A DNA stretch of 19,482 bases, taken from Acidobacteriota bacterium (lineage in GTDB: Bacteria > Acidobacteriota > Terriglobia > Bryobacterales > Bryobacteraceae). Shown piece after piece: positions 8,408 through 15,303 of this stretch. Position 1 is the stretch's first letter. Each line of letters opens with the position of its first letter. Location of the stretch: contig JAPKYY010000211.1 in assembly GCA_026394095.1 (NCBI GenBank), forward strand, positions 1 through 19,482. Direction: 5' to 3'. The notes below the pieces were generated by a model that was not told where the DNA came from, ran no database searches, and was given only the letters and a program-made list of their open reading frames with translations. Position numbers and translations under genes: made by a program.

Positions 8408-9502
8408 TTACTGATCTACTGCCCACTGTACGCTGTGATCGCTGTAAACGGCCCAGGTGCCAGCTGGCTCAAGCAGCGTGAAAGTGCTCCAGGGCCCGGG
8501 TTTCCAGGGGTATTTCTCGATGACAGCCTCATTCACTTCGACGCCGAGTCCAGGCGTGCGGGGTACGATCAGGTCTCCATCCACGATATTGAGCGGCTCT
8601 TTGAGGATCTCTTCGGCCAGCGGGAATTCGTACATGATCTTCTGCCCGGGCTTGCGGTAGAGCGGGTACTCGAGCCACTCAACGACGTGTTCTGGCCAGC
8701 AAATTCCGATATGTGCAGCGGCGATGATCTCGAGCAGAGTGCCCCAACTATGGAAGGCGAAGCGTAGCTCGTTCTTTTCGATCTCTGTGAAGAGCCGGCG
8801 ACCCATCCCGTAGCCGCCCTGGCAGACGACGTCGGCCTGGATGAAGTCGACACAGGGGCCATCCATCAGGTCGAGAAAGCCATCCTCTGAGTGTTCATGC
8901 TCACCCGCAGCGAGAGCGAGAATATCCTCTTCGTGCAAGGCACGGTAAAGTTCGTGCCGGTGTGGCGTGAAGGGCTCTGCTTCGAGATCCGCTTCAGGCC
9001 CCATGCCGGGACGCATCTTGTAAGCTTTAAATCCGAGCCTTACAACCTCTGCTGCTTCATCTGCGTAGTCCTGAGGCGACATATACATGCCAGCCGAGCC
9101 GTAGAGCCGGATTTTGTCCCGCACTCGGCCACCAAGGAGTTCCGATACAGGCAGGCCCTTTGCTCGCGCCGCCAGATCGTAAAGAGCAACCTCGACGGTG
9201 AAGTAAATCTTGGCCACTTGCGGGTCCTGGCCAGGCCCAAGCAAAAACTGCACACGAAGCGCATCTGGATCGGCCAGGGACTTGCCGGTGAGCCAGGGGC
9301 CAATAATATTTTCGATCATGGATTGCGCGGCTTCGCTTCCTTGCCCTGGAGCGTAACCGATGCGGCCTTTGTCACTCGTGACGCGGATGAGCATCGCGTC
9401 GCGCTTGAAGATAATGCGCTCGCCGCCGTGGTACTTGAGCTTGAGCGGCTCCGGGAAAGGGAAGCTGAGCAGGTGGGGCTCTACGCGCGCAATCCTTGAC
9501 AT
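8408..9502 (-). CDS. Mandelate racemase/muconate lactonizing-type enolase superfamily protein with apparent internal deletion
   Basis: The 364-residue product has an enolase-superfamily N-terminal capping domain (about 1-125, including VEVALYDLAARAKGLPVSELLGG) and part of a TIM barrel. The second-strand catalytic K162-x-R164 is present in YKMRPGMGPEADLE. Later elements also remain: AAGEHEHSED at 198-207, D224 in QADVVCQGG, and H251 in FHSW, matching the Asp-His dyad of the mandelate racemase group. In relatives, about 45-55 residues follow the GPE-DLE segment, including the third-strand Asp metal ligand (in a VDA/VDAH context), before a WLEEP segment. Here DLEA at 172-175 joins directly to EPFTPH, so the Asp ligand is gone. 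The reading frame is intact. It may be catalytically impaired, a recent in-frame deletion, or an assembly error. The ATG at 9502 is clear; the deacetylase gene follows 8 bases after the stop. Confidence 0.85.
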   Translation of the reverse strand: MSRIARVEPHLLSFPFPEPLKLKYHGGERIIFKRDAMLIRVTSDKGRIGYAPGQGSEAAQSMIENIIGPWLTGKSLADPDALRVQFLLGPGQDPQVAKIYFTVEVALYDLAARAKGLPVSELLGGRVRDKIRLYGSAGMYMSPQDYADEAAEVVRLGFKAYKMRPGMGPEADLEAEPFTPHRHELYRALHEEDILALAAGEHEHSEDGFLDLMDGPCVDFIQADVVCQGGYGMGRRLFTEIEKNELRFAFHSWGTLLEIIAAAHIGICWPEHVVEWLEYPLYRKPGQKIMYEFPLAEEILKEPLNIVDGDLIVPRTPGLGVEVNEAVIEKYPWKPGPWSTFTLLEPAGTWAVYSDHSVQWAVDQ

Positions 9503-9544
9503 GTTGCCATGCTATCCCATGGGCTGGTTCATACTTAGGTGGAC
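9503..9544. promoter_or_regulatory. Divergent promoter region (inferred)
   Basis: These 42 bases separate the divergent starts of the enolase-superfamily and MutS-like genes and must hold both promoters unless they lie inside the genes. On the plus strand CATACT (9530-9535) resembles a -10 box and would start transcription close to the ATG at 9545. An AGGTGG (9537-9542) is only 2 bases from that ATG, too close for a normal ribosome binding site. No clear -35 boxes are seen. Confidence 0.2.
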
Positions 9545-11326
9545 ATGAATGCTGAACAGGTTCGAGAGCGCTACGCGGGACGGGTGAATGCCCTGGAGAC
9601 CAGAAAAGCTGAGGCTGAGAATGCTGCGGCCTCTTCCGGCTTGCTGATGATTGGATTGGGTGTGGCCGCAATTGCCAGCATCTACTTTGCGGTGCAGGGA
9701 GAGTTGAATTGGTGGTTGGCCGTGGCACCGCTTCCCTTGCTTGTCTTCGCAATCAGGCGCTTTAACGCCAGCCGAGATGAGGTTGGGCGACTCGCTCGCG
9801 TCTTTCGCTGGTATGAGCGTGCCATGCAAAGAGTGGCAGGGGAGTGGGTTGGTGTTGGTGCTTCGGGCGAGCGCTTTGAAGAAGCGGAGCATCCTTATGC
9901 AAGTGATTTAAGCTTATTCGGCGAGGGGTCGCTCTTTCAGCTGGTGTGTACTGCCCGCACTACGATTGGTGAGCTTGGCCTGGCAAGGTATCTCAAGGAG
10001 CCCGTAACGCTTGAGGAGAGCCGCTTGCGCCAGGAGGCTGTACTCGAGTTGCGCGAGATGTATGAACTGCGCGAAAGCGTGGTGGCAATGGGACGCTTTG
10101 AATCCTTTGAGTCGCGTTGGGAGACCTTCATTGAATGGCTGGAATTGCCGCCAATGAACTTTCACCCGATGTTGCGGGTGGGAATGATGGTCACTGTTTC
10201 CATCCTGATCCTGCTCGTGGCGGCCGGTGGATTCAAGTTTCTGAGTTGGGAGGCTGTGGCGCGGTTTGCAGTGCCGGTACTCGGAATTCAGGCAATGGTG
10301 GGGCTACAGTTTCGAGACCGCATCAGTCAAATGCAGGCCTGGCTGGGATCGGTATCAATTGAGGCAGAAGTCCTTCGCGATGGATTGGAACTACTTGAGA
10401 AACAGAATTTTAAAAGCGCAAAGCTTATTGGCCTGGTGGCCCGGGTCAAGGGCAGTGGCGCTGCGGTTCGGCACCTCGAACGGCTGCTGAGCGCGATGAG
10501 TGAACGCAACAAGGATTGGTTTTATTTGCCTTCTCTTGTTTTGGTCTTAGGTACTCAATTGGCGATTGCCATCGAAACCTGGCGGGCCAGAAATCAGGCA
10601 GCACTTCCGGACTGGCTGGCGGCGTGGGGCGAGTTTGAGGCGCTGCAATCCCTGGCGACTTATGCTTTGGAAAACTCGGACAACGTGATGCCCGAACTGG
10701 TTGCCGGTGAGGTTGTCTTTCGCGGAACAGCGATTGGGCATCCGCTCTTGCCGCTGGAATCCTGCGTGCGCAACGACATCGCCTTTGATGCCTCAACGCG
10801 GCTCTACATCATCAGTGGTTCCAATATGTCGGGCAAGAGTACGCTGCTGCGGGCGGTTGGAATCAACGCCGTACTGGCTTTTGCCGGAGCTCCCGTGCGG
10901 GCGACTGCGTTGCAGGTATCGGCGCTATCTGTGTGTGCCTCGCTCAGCATTGTCGATTCGCTGCTTAACGGCAAGTCGAAGTTCATGACCGAGATGGACC
11001 GATTGCGGATCATGATCGAGCGTGCCCGGGCAGGCGATGCTGTGTTGTTTCTGGTGGATGAGATTATGAGTGGCACAAATTCCCGGGATCGCCGCCTGGC
11101 CACCGAAGCAGTGGTGAAGACGCTGCTACAGCATGGGGCGATTGGTGCTCTTTCCACTCACGATCTGGCGTTGACTGAAATCGCCACTGAGGACTTGCAC
11201 GGCGTGAATGTACACATGTGCTCAAAAGGAAATGGTGACCCGCTGGACTTCGACTATACGTTGAAGCCCGGGGTCACCACGGAATCAAATGCGATGGCGA
11301 TTGCCCGCCTGGCTGGTGTCGCCTAG
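9545..11326 (+). CDS. Membrane-anchored MutS-family ATPase (MutS-related protein without mismatch-recognition domain)
   Basis: The 593-residue product ends in a MutS-type ABC ATPase domain: Walker A GSNMSGKST at 425-433, signature and Walker B LFLVDEIMSGTNSRDR at 501-516, and H-loop STHD at 537-540. A MutS core-like helical region (about 118-330) precedes it. The N-terminal mismatch-binding and connector domains of MutS1 are absent. Instead there are two hydrophobic segments near 32-50 and 56-70, and others near 210-228, 240-254 and 327-343, implying a membrane protein with a cytoplasmic ATPase. It is therefore unlikely to do classical mismatch repair; the function of such membrane MutS homologues is not established. 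I chose the ATG at 9545; a GTG two codons earlier is possible. It is monocistronic and its TAG stop shares the bases CTAG with the stop of the convergent amidohydrolase gene. Confidence 0.88.
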   Translation: MNAEQVRERYAGRVNALETRKAEAENAAASSGLLMIGLGVAAIASIYFAVQGELNWWLAVAPLPLLVFAIRRFNASRDEVGRLARVFRWYERAMQRVAGEWVGVGASGERFEEAEHPYASDLSLFGEGSLFQLVCTARTTIGELGLARYLKEPVTLEESRLRQEAVLELREMYELRESVVAMGRFESFESRWETFIEWLELPPMNFHPMLRVGMMVTVSILILLVAAGGFKFLSWEAVARFAVPVLGIQAMVGLQFRDRISQMQAWLGSVSIEAEVLRDGLELLEKQNFKSAKLIGLVARVKGSGAAVRHLERLLSAMSERNKDWFYLPSLVLVLGTQLAIAIETWRARNQAALPDWLAAWGEFEALQSLATYALENSDNVMPELVAGEVVFRGTAIGHPLLPLESCVRNDIAFDASTRLYIISGSNMSGKSTLLRAVGINAVLAFAGAPVRATALQVSALSVCASLSIVDSLLNGKSKFMTEMDRLRIMIERARAGDAVLFLVDEIMSGTNSRDRRLATEAVVKTLLQHGAIGALSTHDLALTEIATEDLHGVNVHMCSKGNGDPLDFDYTLKPGVTTESNAMAIARLAGVA

Positions 11327-12612
11327 TTGGGGCGCTGACGGTATTTGTCGTAGAGCCGGGTATGCTTGGATTCCAGGCTCTGCTGACGGCCCTGGATGAA
11401 GAGCATCTTGATGTCGGTTTTGACTTCAAGCGGATCTCCATTGGTGACCAGGATATCGGCATACTTGCCCTTCTCAATCGAGCCGTACTTGTCTCCGATA
11501 CCCCAGATCTCTGCGGCACTCAGTGTGATTGCCTTGAGTGCTTCATCGTAGGGCAGGCCGTAGGATGAGGCGCTGGCTGCTTCAAACGCGATGTTGCGGG
11601 CGAACTGATTCTGGAAGCTGCCGAAGGCGAACTTGACGCCAGCCTTGTGGAGCTGTGAGGGTAGTGAGTAGTTGAAGTCGTAGGACATGTCTGCCTCAGG
11701 CGGCAACTGAGTTACCGGGCCGAGAATGCAGGGGATCTTCTTCTTCGCAATCTCTTCTGTCGCCTTGCCTGGCTCGCGTACGTCGGCGAGGATGATCTTC
11801 ACTTTCTCCTCTTCTGCGAACTTGATGGCAGCGAGGATTTCACGCTCCTTGGATGCGGTGATCATAAGGGGAGCCTTGCCTTCAAAGAGCGGGATCATCG
11901 CATCAAAACGAACGTTTGTCTTGAGCCCCGGGGTCTTGGCAGTTTTGGCCTGCATGTAGGTGCGGGCTTCGCTGAAGAAGCGCTTGATCTCCTGCATCTG
12001 TGTGTCGAAGCGGCGCTTGGATTCAGCGAATGAGCCACGGCTGAACTGGAAGGTGTCGAAATCAAAAGTGCGCGATTGCATTGTGGGGAAGCGCATCTGA
12101 TAAGCCGCAGTGCGGTTGATCTCCATCTCTTCATAGGTATAACCGTCGAGGTGGATCAGAGCCGCCTGACCCATGATGATGCCGGTGCCGCCACCGCCGA
12201 AGCCGCCTCCGCCAGGGAGTGTCAGGACGGTTGAGATGCCGTTGGCGCGAACAACCGGTATGTGTTCAGTCTCAGGGTTGATGGCGACGATGGCGCGGAG
12301 TTGCGGGTTGAAGTCACCAAGCTCACCGGTATCGTTGGTCTCGCGGATCGAGGAGATCTCAGAGAGGCCGATGTTAGTGGCTGAGTTGATGATGCCGGGG
12401 TAAACCTGCAGGCCTTTGCCATCAATGACGCGGACGCCTTTCGGGGCGGACTTGGCACCGATGTCGGCGATCTTGCCGTCTACGACCAGCAGGGTGGTGT
12501 TGTCGATCTTGGGGCTCGAGACGGGAAAGACCGTTACGCCCTTGAGAAAGAAGCTGTCTTTGTCGCTGGCGAAAAGAGCAGCGCTAACCAGGAGAATACT
12601 CAGGAAACGCAT
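11323..12612 (-). CDS. Secreted amidohydrolase-like protein lacking metal-binding histidines (paralogue A)
   Basis: The 429-residue product has a Sec signal peptide (MRFLSILLVSAALFAS) and the amidohydrolase/imidazolonepropionase-like layout: N-terminal beta sandwich with DGKIADIG, then a barrel, then the C-terminal signature LSAAEIWGIGDKYGSIEKGKYADILV (about 364-389). The HxH metal motif after the first strand is replaced: PGIINSATN at 72-80 has Ala78 and Asn80 where the middle paralogue has His. The second histidine pair is also lost (Met250, Thr252), as is the catalytic Asp (Phe333). It is therefore probably non-catalytic. A glycine-rich loop (GGGGFGGGG, 134-142) precedes the segment GIIMGQAALIHLDG. 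It is third in the minus-strand operon and has its own strong ribosome binding site. I rejected a longer frame start at 12720, which lacks a signal peptide and overlaps the previous gene. Confidence 0.87.
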   Translation of the reverse strand: MRFLSILLVSAALFASDKDSFFLKGVTVFPVSSPKIDNTTLLVVDGKIADIGAKSAPKGVRVIDGKGLQVYPGIINSATNIGLSEISSIRETNDTGELGDFNPQLRAIVAINPETEHIPVVRANGISTVLTLPGGGGFGGGGTGIIMGQAALIHLDGYTYEEMEINRTAAYQMRFPTMQSRTFDFDTFQFSRGSFAESKRRFDTQMQEIKRFFSEARTYMQAKTAKTPGLKTNVRFDAMIPLFEGKAPLMITASKEREILAAIKFAEEEKVKIILADVREPGKATEEIAKKKIPCILGPVTQLPPEADMSYDFNYSLPSQLHKAGVKFAFGSFQNQFARNIAFEAASASSYGLPYDEALKAITLSAAEIWGIGDKYGSIEKGKYADILVTNGDPLEVKTDIKMLFIQGRQQSLESKHTRLYDKYRQRPN

Positions 12613-12613
12613 G

Positions 12614-13942
12614 TTATTGGGGCCTCCTTGTGGCCGGAGTCTGCCGGCGCAGTTTGTCTTCGAGCGCTTTCTTCTGCGCTTCGATCTTGACGCGGGCACT
12701 GGCGTCGTCATCGCGGTCAAAGTACTTCACGCCGTCGATGTAGACCTGCTGGGCACGGGCGAAGCTCGAGAGCGGGTGCTTGTCCCAGATGACGAAGTCG
12801 GCGTCTTTGCCAACTTCAATCGAGCCGACATACTTGTCGACCTGGAGGTGGATGGCCGGGTTGATCGTAACCAGCTTGAGTGCCTCTTCTTCGGTGAGGC
12901 CACCGTACTTCATCGTCTTGGCAGCTTCAGTGTTAAGGCGGCGGATGGTGTCGGCGGAATCTGAGTTCACGCTGGCGAGGACGCCTTTGCGGGCCATGAT
13001 GGCCATATTGTAGGGGATTGCGTCGTAGGCTTCGATCTTGAAGGCCCACCAGTCGCTGAAGCCTGCTCCGGCCGAGCCGTGCTTGGCCATTTCTTTGGCA
13101 ACTTTGTAGCCTTCGAGGATGTGCTCGAAGCTGGTGATCTTGAAGCCAATTTGCTCAGCGATTCGGATCATCATCAGAATCTCGTCAGCCCGGTAGGCGT
13201 GTACGTGGACAAGGCGCTTGCCTTCGAGTACCTCTACGAGCGGCTCCAGTTGGAGGTCGCGGCGCGGCGGAATCACTGCTTCGCCTTTGGCCTTTTTGGC
13301 TTCGTAGTCTTTCCAGGACTGGCGATATTCTTTGGCTTTCGTGAAGGCCTCGACGTAGACATCTTCGATGCCCATGCGGGTGGCAGGGTAGCGGAGAGTG
13401 TTGACGTTGGCTGCACCGACGCGGCCACCGGTGGGGTTGCCCTGGCGCTTGGGGTTTTCGCCAAGGGCGAATTTGATGCTGGGTTGGGCCTTATCCCAGA
13501 ACATCTCCTCGGCCTTCTTGCCCCAGCGGAGCTTGATCAGGCTGTTCTGGCCGCCGATGGCGTTGGCGCTGCCGTGCAGGACGTTGGCGATGGTGGTGCC
13601 GCCGGCGATGGCGCGGTAGATGGCGACGTCTTCGGGGTTCAGCACATCTTCGATGCGCACCATGGAGGAGACCGAGATGGAACCTTCGTTGATCGAATCG
13701 GCAGCAATGTGGGAGTGGCTATCGATGATGCCGGGCAGGATGAACTGGCCCGAGGCGTCGATGACCTTGGCGCCGGGCGGCACCATCACTTTCTCGCCAA
13801 CCTCTTTGATCTTGCCGTTCTCGACGAGGATTGAGCCCTTGATGGTGCCCTTGGTTACGGTAAGGATGTTGGCGTTCTGGACGACCAGCGGGGGATCGGC
13901 CGCGAGCAGGAGACAAGGTAGTAGCAGGAGTGAAAATTTCAT
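12614..13942 (-). CDS. Secreted metal-dependent amidohydrolase (imidazolonepropionase-like), intact active site
   Basis: The 442-residue product starts with a Sec-type signal peptide (MKFSLLLLPCLLLAAD). It keeps the amidohydrolase ligands: HSH at 76-78 in PGIIDSHSH, a likely carboxylated Lys137 in SLIKLRWGKK, HVH at 246-248, His274 in FEH, and Asp328 in NSDS. The C-terminal segment GSIEVGKDADFVIWD is the usual return to the beta sandwich. The family hydrolyses amide or cyclic amide bonds with one or two metals; a secreted peptidase-like or cyclic imide/dipeptide substrate is plausible but not shown. Its ATG overlaps the TGA of the upstream paralogue by 4 bases (ATGA), and GGAG (13951-13954) lies 8 bases upstream. 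One base separates its stop from the next start. The C-terminus is a charged, Lys/Arg-rich tail. Confidence 0.9.
   Translation of the reverse strand: MKFSLLLLPCLLLAADPPLVVQNANILTVTKGTIKGSILVENGKIKEVGEKVMVPPGAKVIDASGQFILPGIIDSHSHIAADSINEGSISVSSMVRIEDVLNPEDVAIYRAIAGGTTIANVLHGSANAIGGQNSLIKLRWGKKAEEMFWDKAQPSIKFALGENPKRQGNPTGGRVGAANVNTLRYPATRMGIEDVYVEAFTKAKEYRQSWKDYEAKKAKGEAVIPPRRDLQLEPLVEVLEGKRLVHVHAYRADEILMMIRIAEQIGFKITSFEHILEGYKVAKEMAKHGSAGAGFSDWWAFKIEAYDAIPYNMAIMARKGVLASVNSDSADTIRRLNTEAAKTMKYGGLTEEEALKLVTINPAIHLQVDKYVGSIEVGKDADFVIWDKHPLSSFARAQQVYIDGVKYFDRDDDASARVKIEAQKKALEDKLRRQTPATRRPQ
12623..12629 (-). promoter_or_regulatory. Strong ribosome binding site for amidohydrolase-like paralogue A
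   Basis: On the minus strand AAGGAGG, a full anti-16S match, lies 10 bases before the ATG at 12612 and within the end of the preceding gene. It decides the start of paralogue A against the longer upstream frame. Confidence 0.75.
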
Positions 13943-15270
13943 CGTGAGAACTCCGGACGTTGGGGTGTTTCTTCTGGTGCGGGGTCGAACTTGACGCCGT
14001 CAATCAGGACAAATTGCACGCGGGTGGAATCCTGGAAGAGATCTCCCTTTGTGATGGTGAGGTTCGCGATTTTGCCTTTCTCAATAGAGCCGAGTCGGCT
14101 TTGGATGCCGTAGATCTCGGCGGCTGAGAGGGTCATGGCTCGCAGTGCTTCGGCTGCAGGGAGGCCAGCGTCAATGGCCTTCTTCACCGCGCGGATGGTG
14201 GCAGCGGGAGTGTCTACTCCGATGCTCGAGAAAGTAAACTTGACTCCGGCTTTGGCGAGGACGCCGGGTGTCGAGGCAGCTTTATCGCGCAACTCCAGCA
14301 CCTTGATGTCCTCGTGATCTTCGGGGTCCTGATCGCGTGGGGCTTCGGGCCAGCGCAGGTTGACGATTGCAGCCACTCCGGCTTTGGCGATCTCGTCGCC
14401 GCGACGGAAGCCTTCATGCAAGCCGTAGAGTACCGGCTTGGTCGGGAAGTCTTTTGTGAGGCGGATCATCCGGTCGATTTCATATGCGCGTACGGCAGGG
14501 AAGAGTGTGCGTGGGGCTTCGATGATGCCTTCGAGAGCGCGCTCATAGGCGGGCCGGGCCAGTTGCGGGTTCTTCGCGAACATCTCGTTGGCCGACTTGT
14601 AATGCTCGGCGTCGATGTAGGTTTGGCGCAGGTAGGCGATGACGCCCATCAGCGAGTTGGGGAAGCCTCCACCGCGGTTGGTGGCAAGGGTCGTGTAGAT
14701 CCCAACTGAGGGTGCGACGATCATCTGCCCGGCGCGCTCGGCAGCCAGGTTGATCACCGCACCTTGACCGGCGAAGATACCGGAGGTGGGGAAGGTGACG
14801 GCGCTGGTGAAGCCGGCGGCGCGTGCCAGCGGCAGGCGGCGGTCTGTTGTCTTGACCAGGTCTGCGGCTTTGATCCAGGGCGTGGTGAGGGGACGATCTT
14901 CAGGCCCACGCGAAATGGTTGCCGCAGGTGCCGGTGCCGGGCCGCCAGCACCGCGGCCCTGAGGCAAAGCCAGACCTGCGGTGGGAGCTGCATCGAGACC
15001 GAGAGTGGAGAGGCCGTCGATGAGGCCCGGGTATACCGTGAGGCCTTCCCCTTCGATGATCTGTGCCCCTGCAGGCGCTGCGATCGATTCGCCAACGGCA
15101 GTGATAAAGCCGTCCTCGACAAGGACTGCGCCCCTGGCAAGAATGGGTCCGCTGACCGGGACGATTTTTGCGTTTCTGATGAGTATCGGAGGCCTGCCCT
15201 GCGCGAAAAGACCGGAGGCGGTCAGGGCGCAGGCGGCGGATTTGAGAAAATGTCGGCGCCGTATCGTCAT
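13939..15270 (-). CDS. Tat-exported amidohydrolase-like protein lacking metal-binding histidines (paralogue B)
   Basis: The 443-residue product begins with a twin-arginine signal (RRRHFLK at 4-10, hydrophobic stretch, LFAQ). The amidohydrolase layout is clear: DGFITAVGE, PGLIDGLSTLG (81-91) and the C-terminal LSAAEIYGIQSRLGSIEKGKIANL. The HxH motif is replaced by Leu87 and Thr89 and the second His pair appears as Pro258 and Val260, so metal-dependent catalysis is unlikely. An Ala/Pro/Gly-rich insert lies at 102-118. It is first of three paralogues in the minus-strand operon and overlaps the next start by 4 bases. The mix of Tat for this member and Sec for the other two is notable, since Tat usually exports folded proteins. 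Its start is 33 bases from the divergent purM. Confidence 0.87.
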   Translation of the reverse strand: MTIRRRHFLKSAACALTASGLFAQGRPPILIRNAKIVPVSGPILARGAVLVEDGFITAVGESIAAPAGAQIIEGEGLTVYPGLIDGLSTLGLDAAPTAGLALPQGRGAGGPAPAPAATISRGPEDRPLTTPWIKAADLVKTTDRRLPLARAAGFTSAVTFPTSGIFAGQGAVINLAAERAGQMIVAPSVGIYTTLATNRGGGFPNSLMGVIAYLRQTYIDAEHYKSANEMFAKNPQLARPAYERALEGIIEAPRTLFPAVRAYEIDRMIRLTKDFPTKPVLYGLHEGFRRGDEIAKAGVAAIVNLRWPEAPRDQDPEDHEDIKVLELRDKAASTPGVLAKAGVKFTFSSIGVDTPAATIRAVKKAIDAGLPAAEALRAMTLSAAEIYGIQSRLGSIEKGKIANLTITKGDLFQDSTRVQFVLIDGVKFDPAPEETPQRPEFSR

Positions 15271-15303
15271 ATGGATTGCTAAAGTATAGAAGATTTCCTA
15301 TTC
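15271..15303. promoter_or_regulatory. Bidirectional promoter region with overlapping -10 elements
   Basis: The 33 bases between divergent ATGs contain AGTATAGA at 15283-15290. On the plus strand TATAGA (15285-15290) can serve purM; on the minus strand TATACT (15288 to 15283) can serve the amidohydrolase operon. The two hexamers share bases. Start sites 6-8 bases away would leave leaders of only a few bases on both sides. No good -35 boxes are seen. The hexamers are visible; their use is inference. Confidence 0.4.

Noticed and set aside
12613..12720. Longer start for amidohydrolase-like paralogue A
   Set aside because: The extra 36 residues are basic and antagonise the signal peptide; the perfect AAGGAGG ribosome site points to the ATG at 12612.
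13079..13834. Plus-strand open frame of 251 codons opposite the middle amidohydrolase
   Set aside because: The composition is skewed (Asp, Gly, Val, Phe), there is no domain, and the opposite strand holds an intact active-site enzyme.
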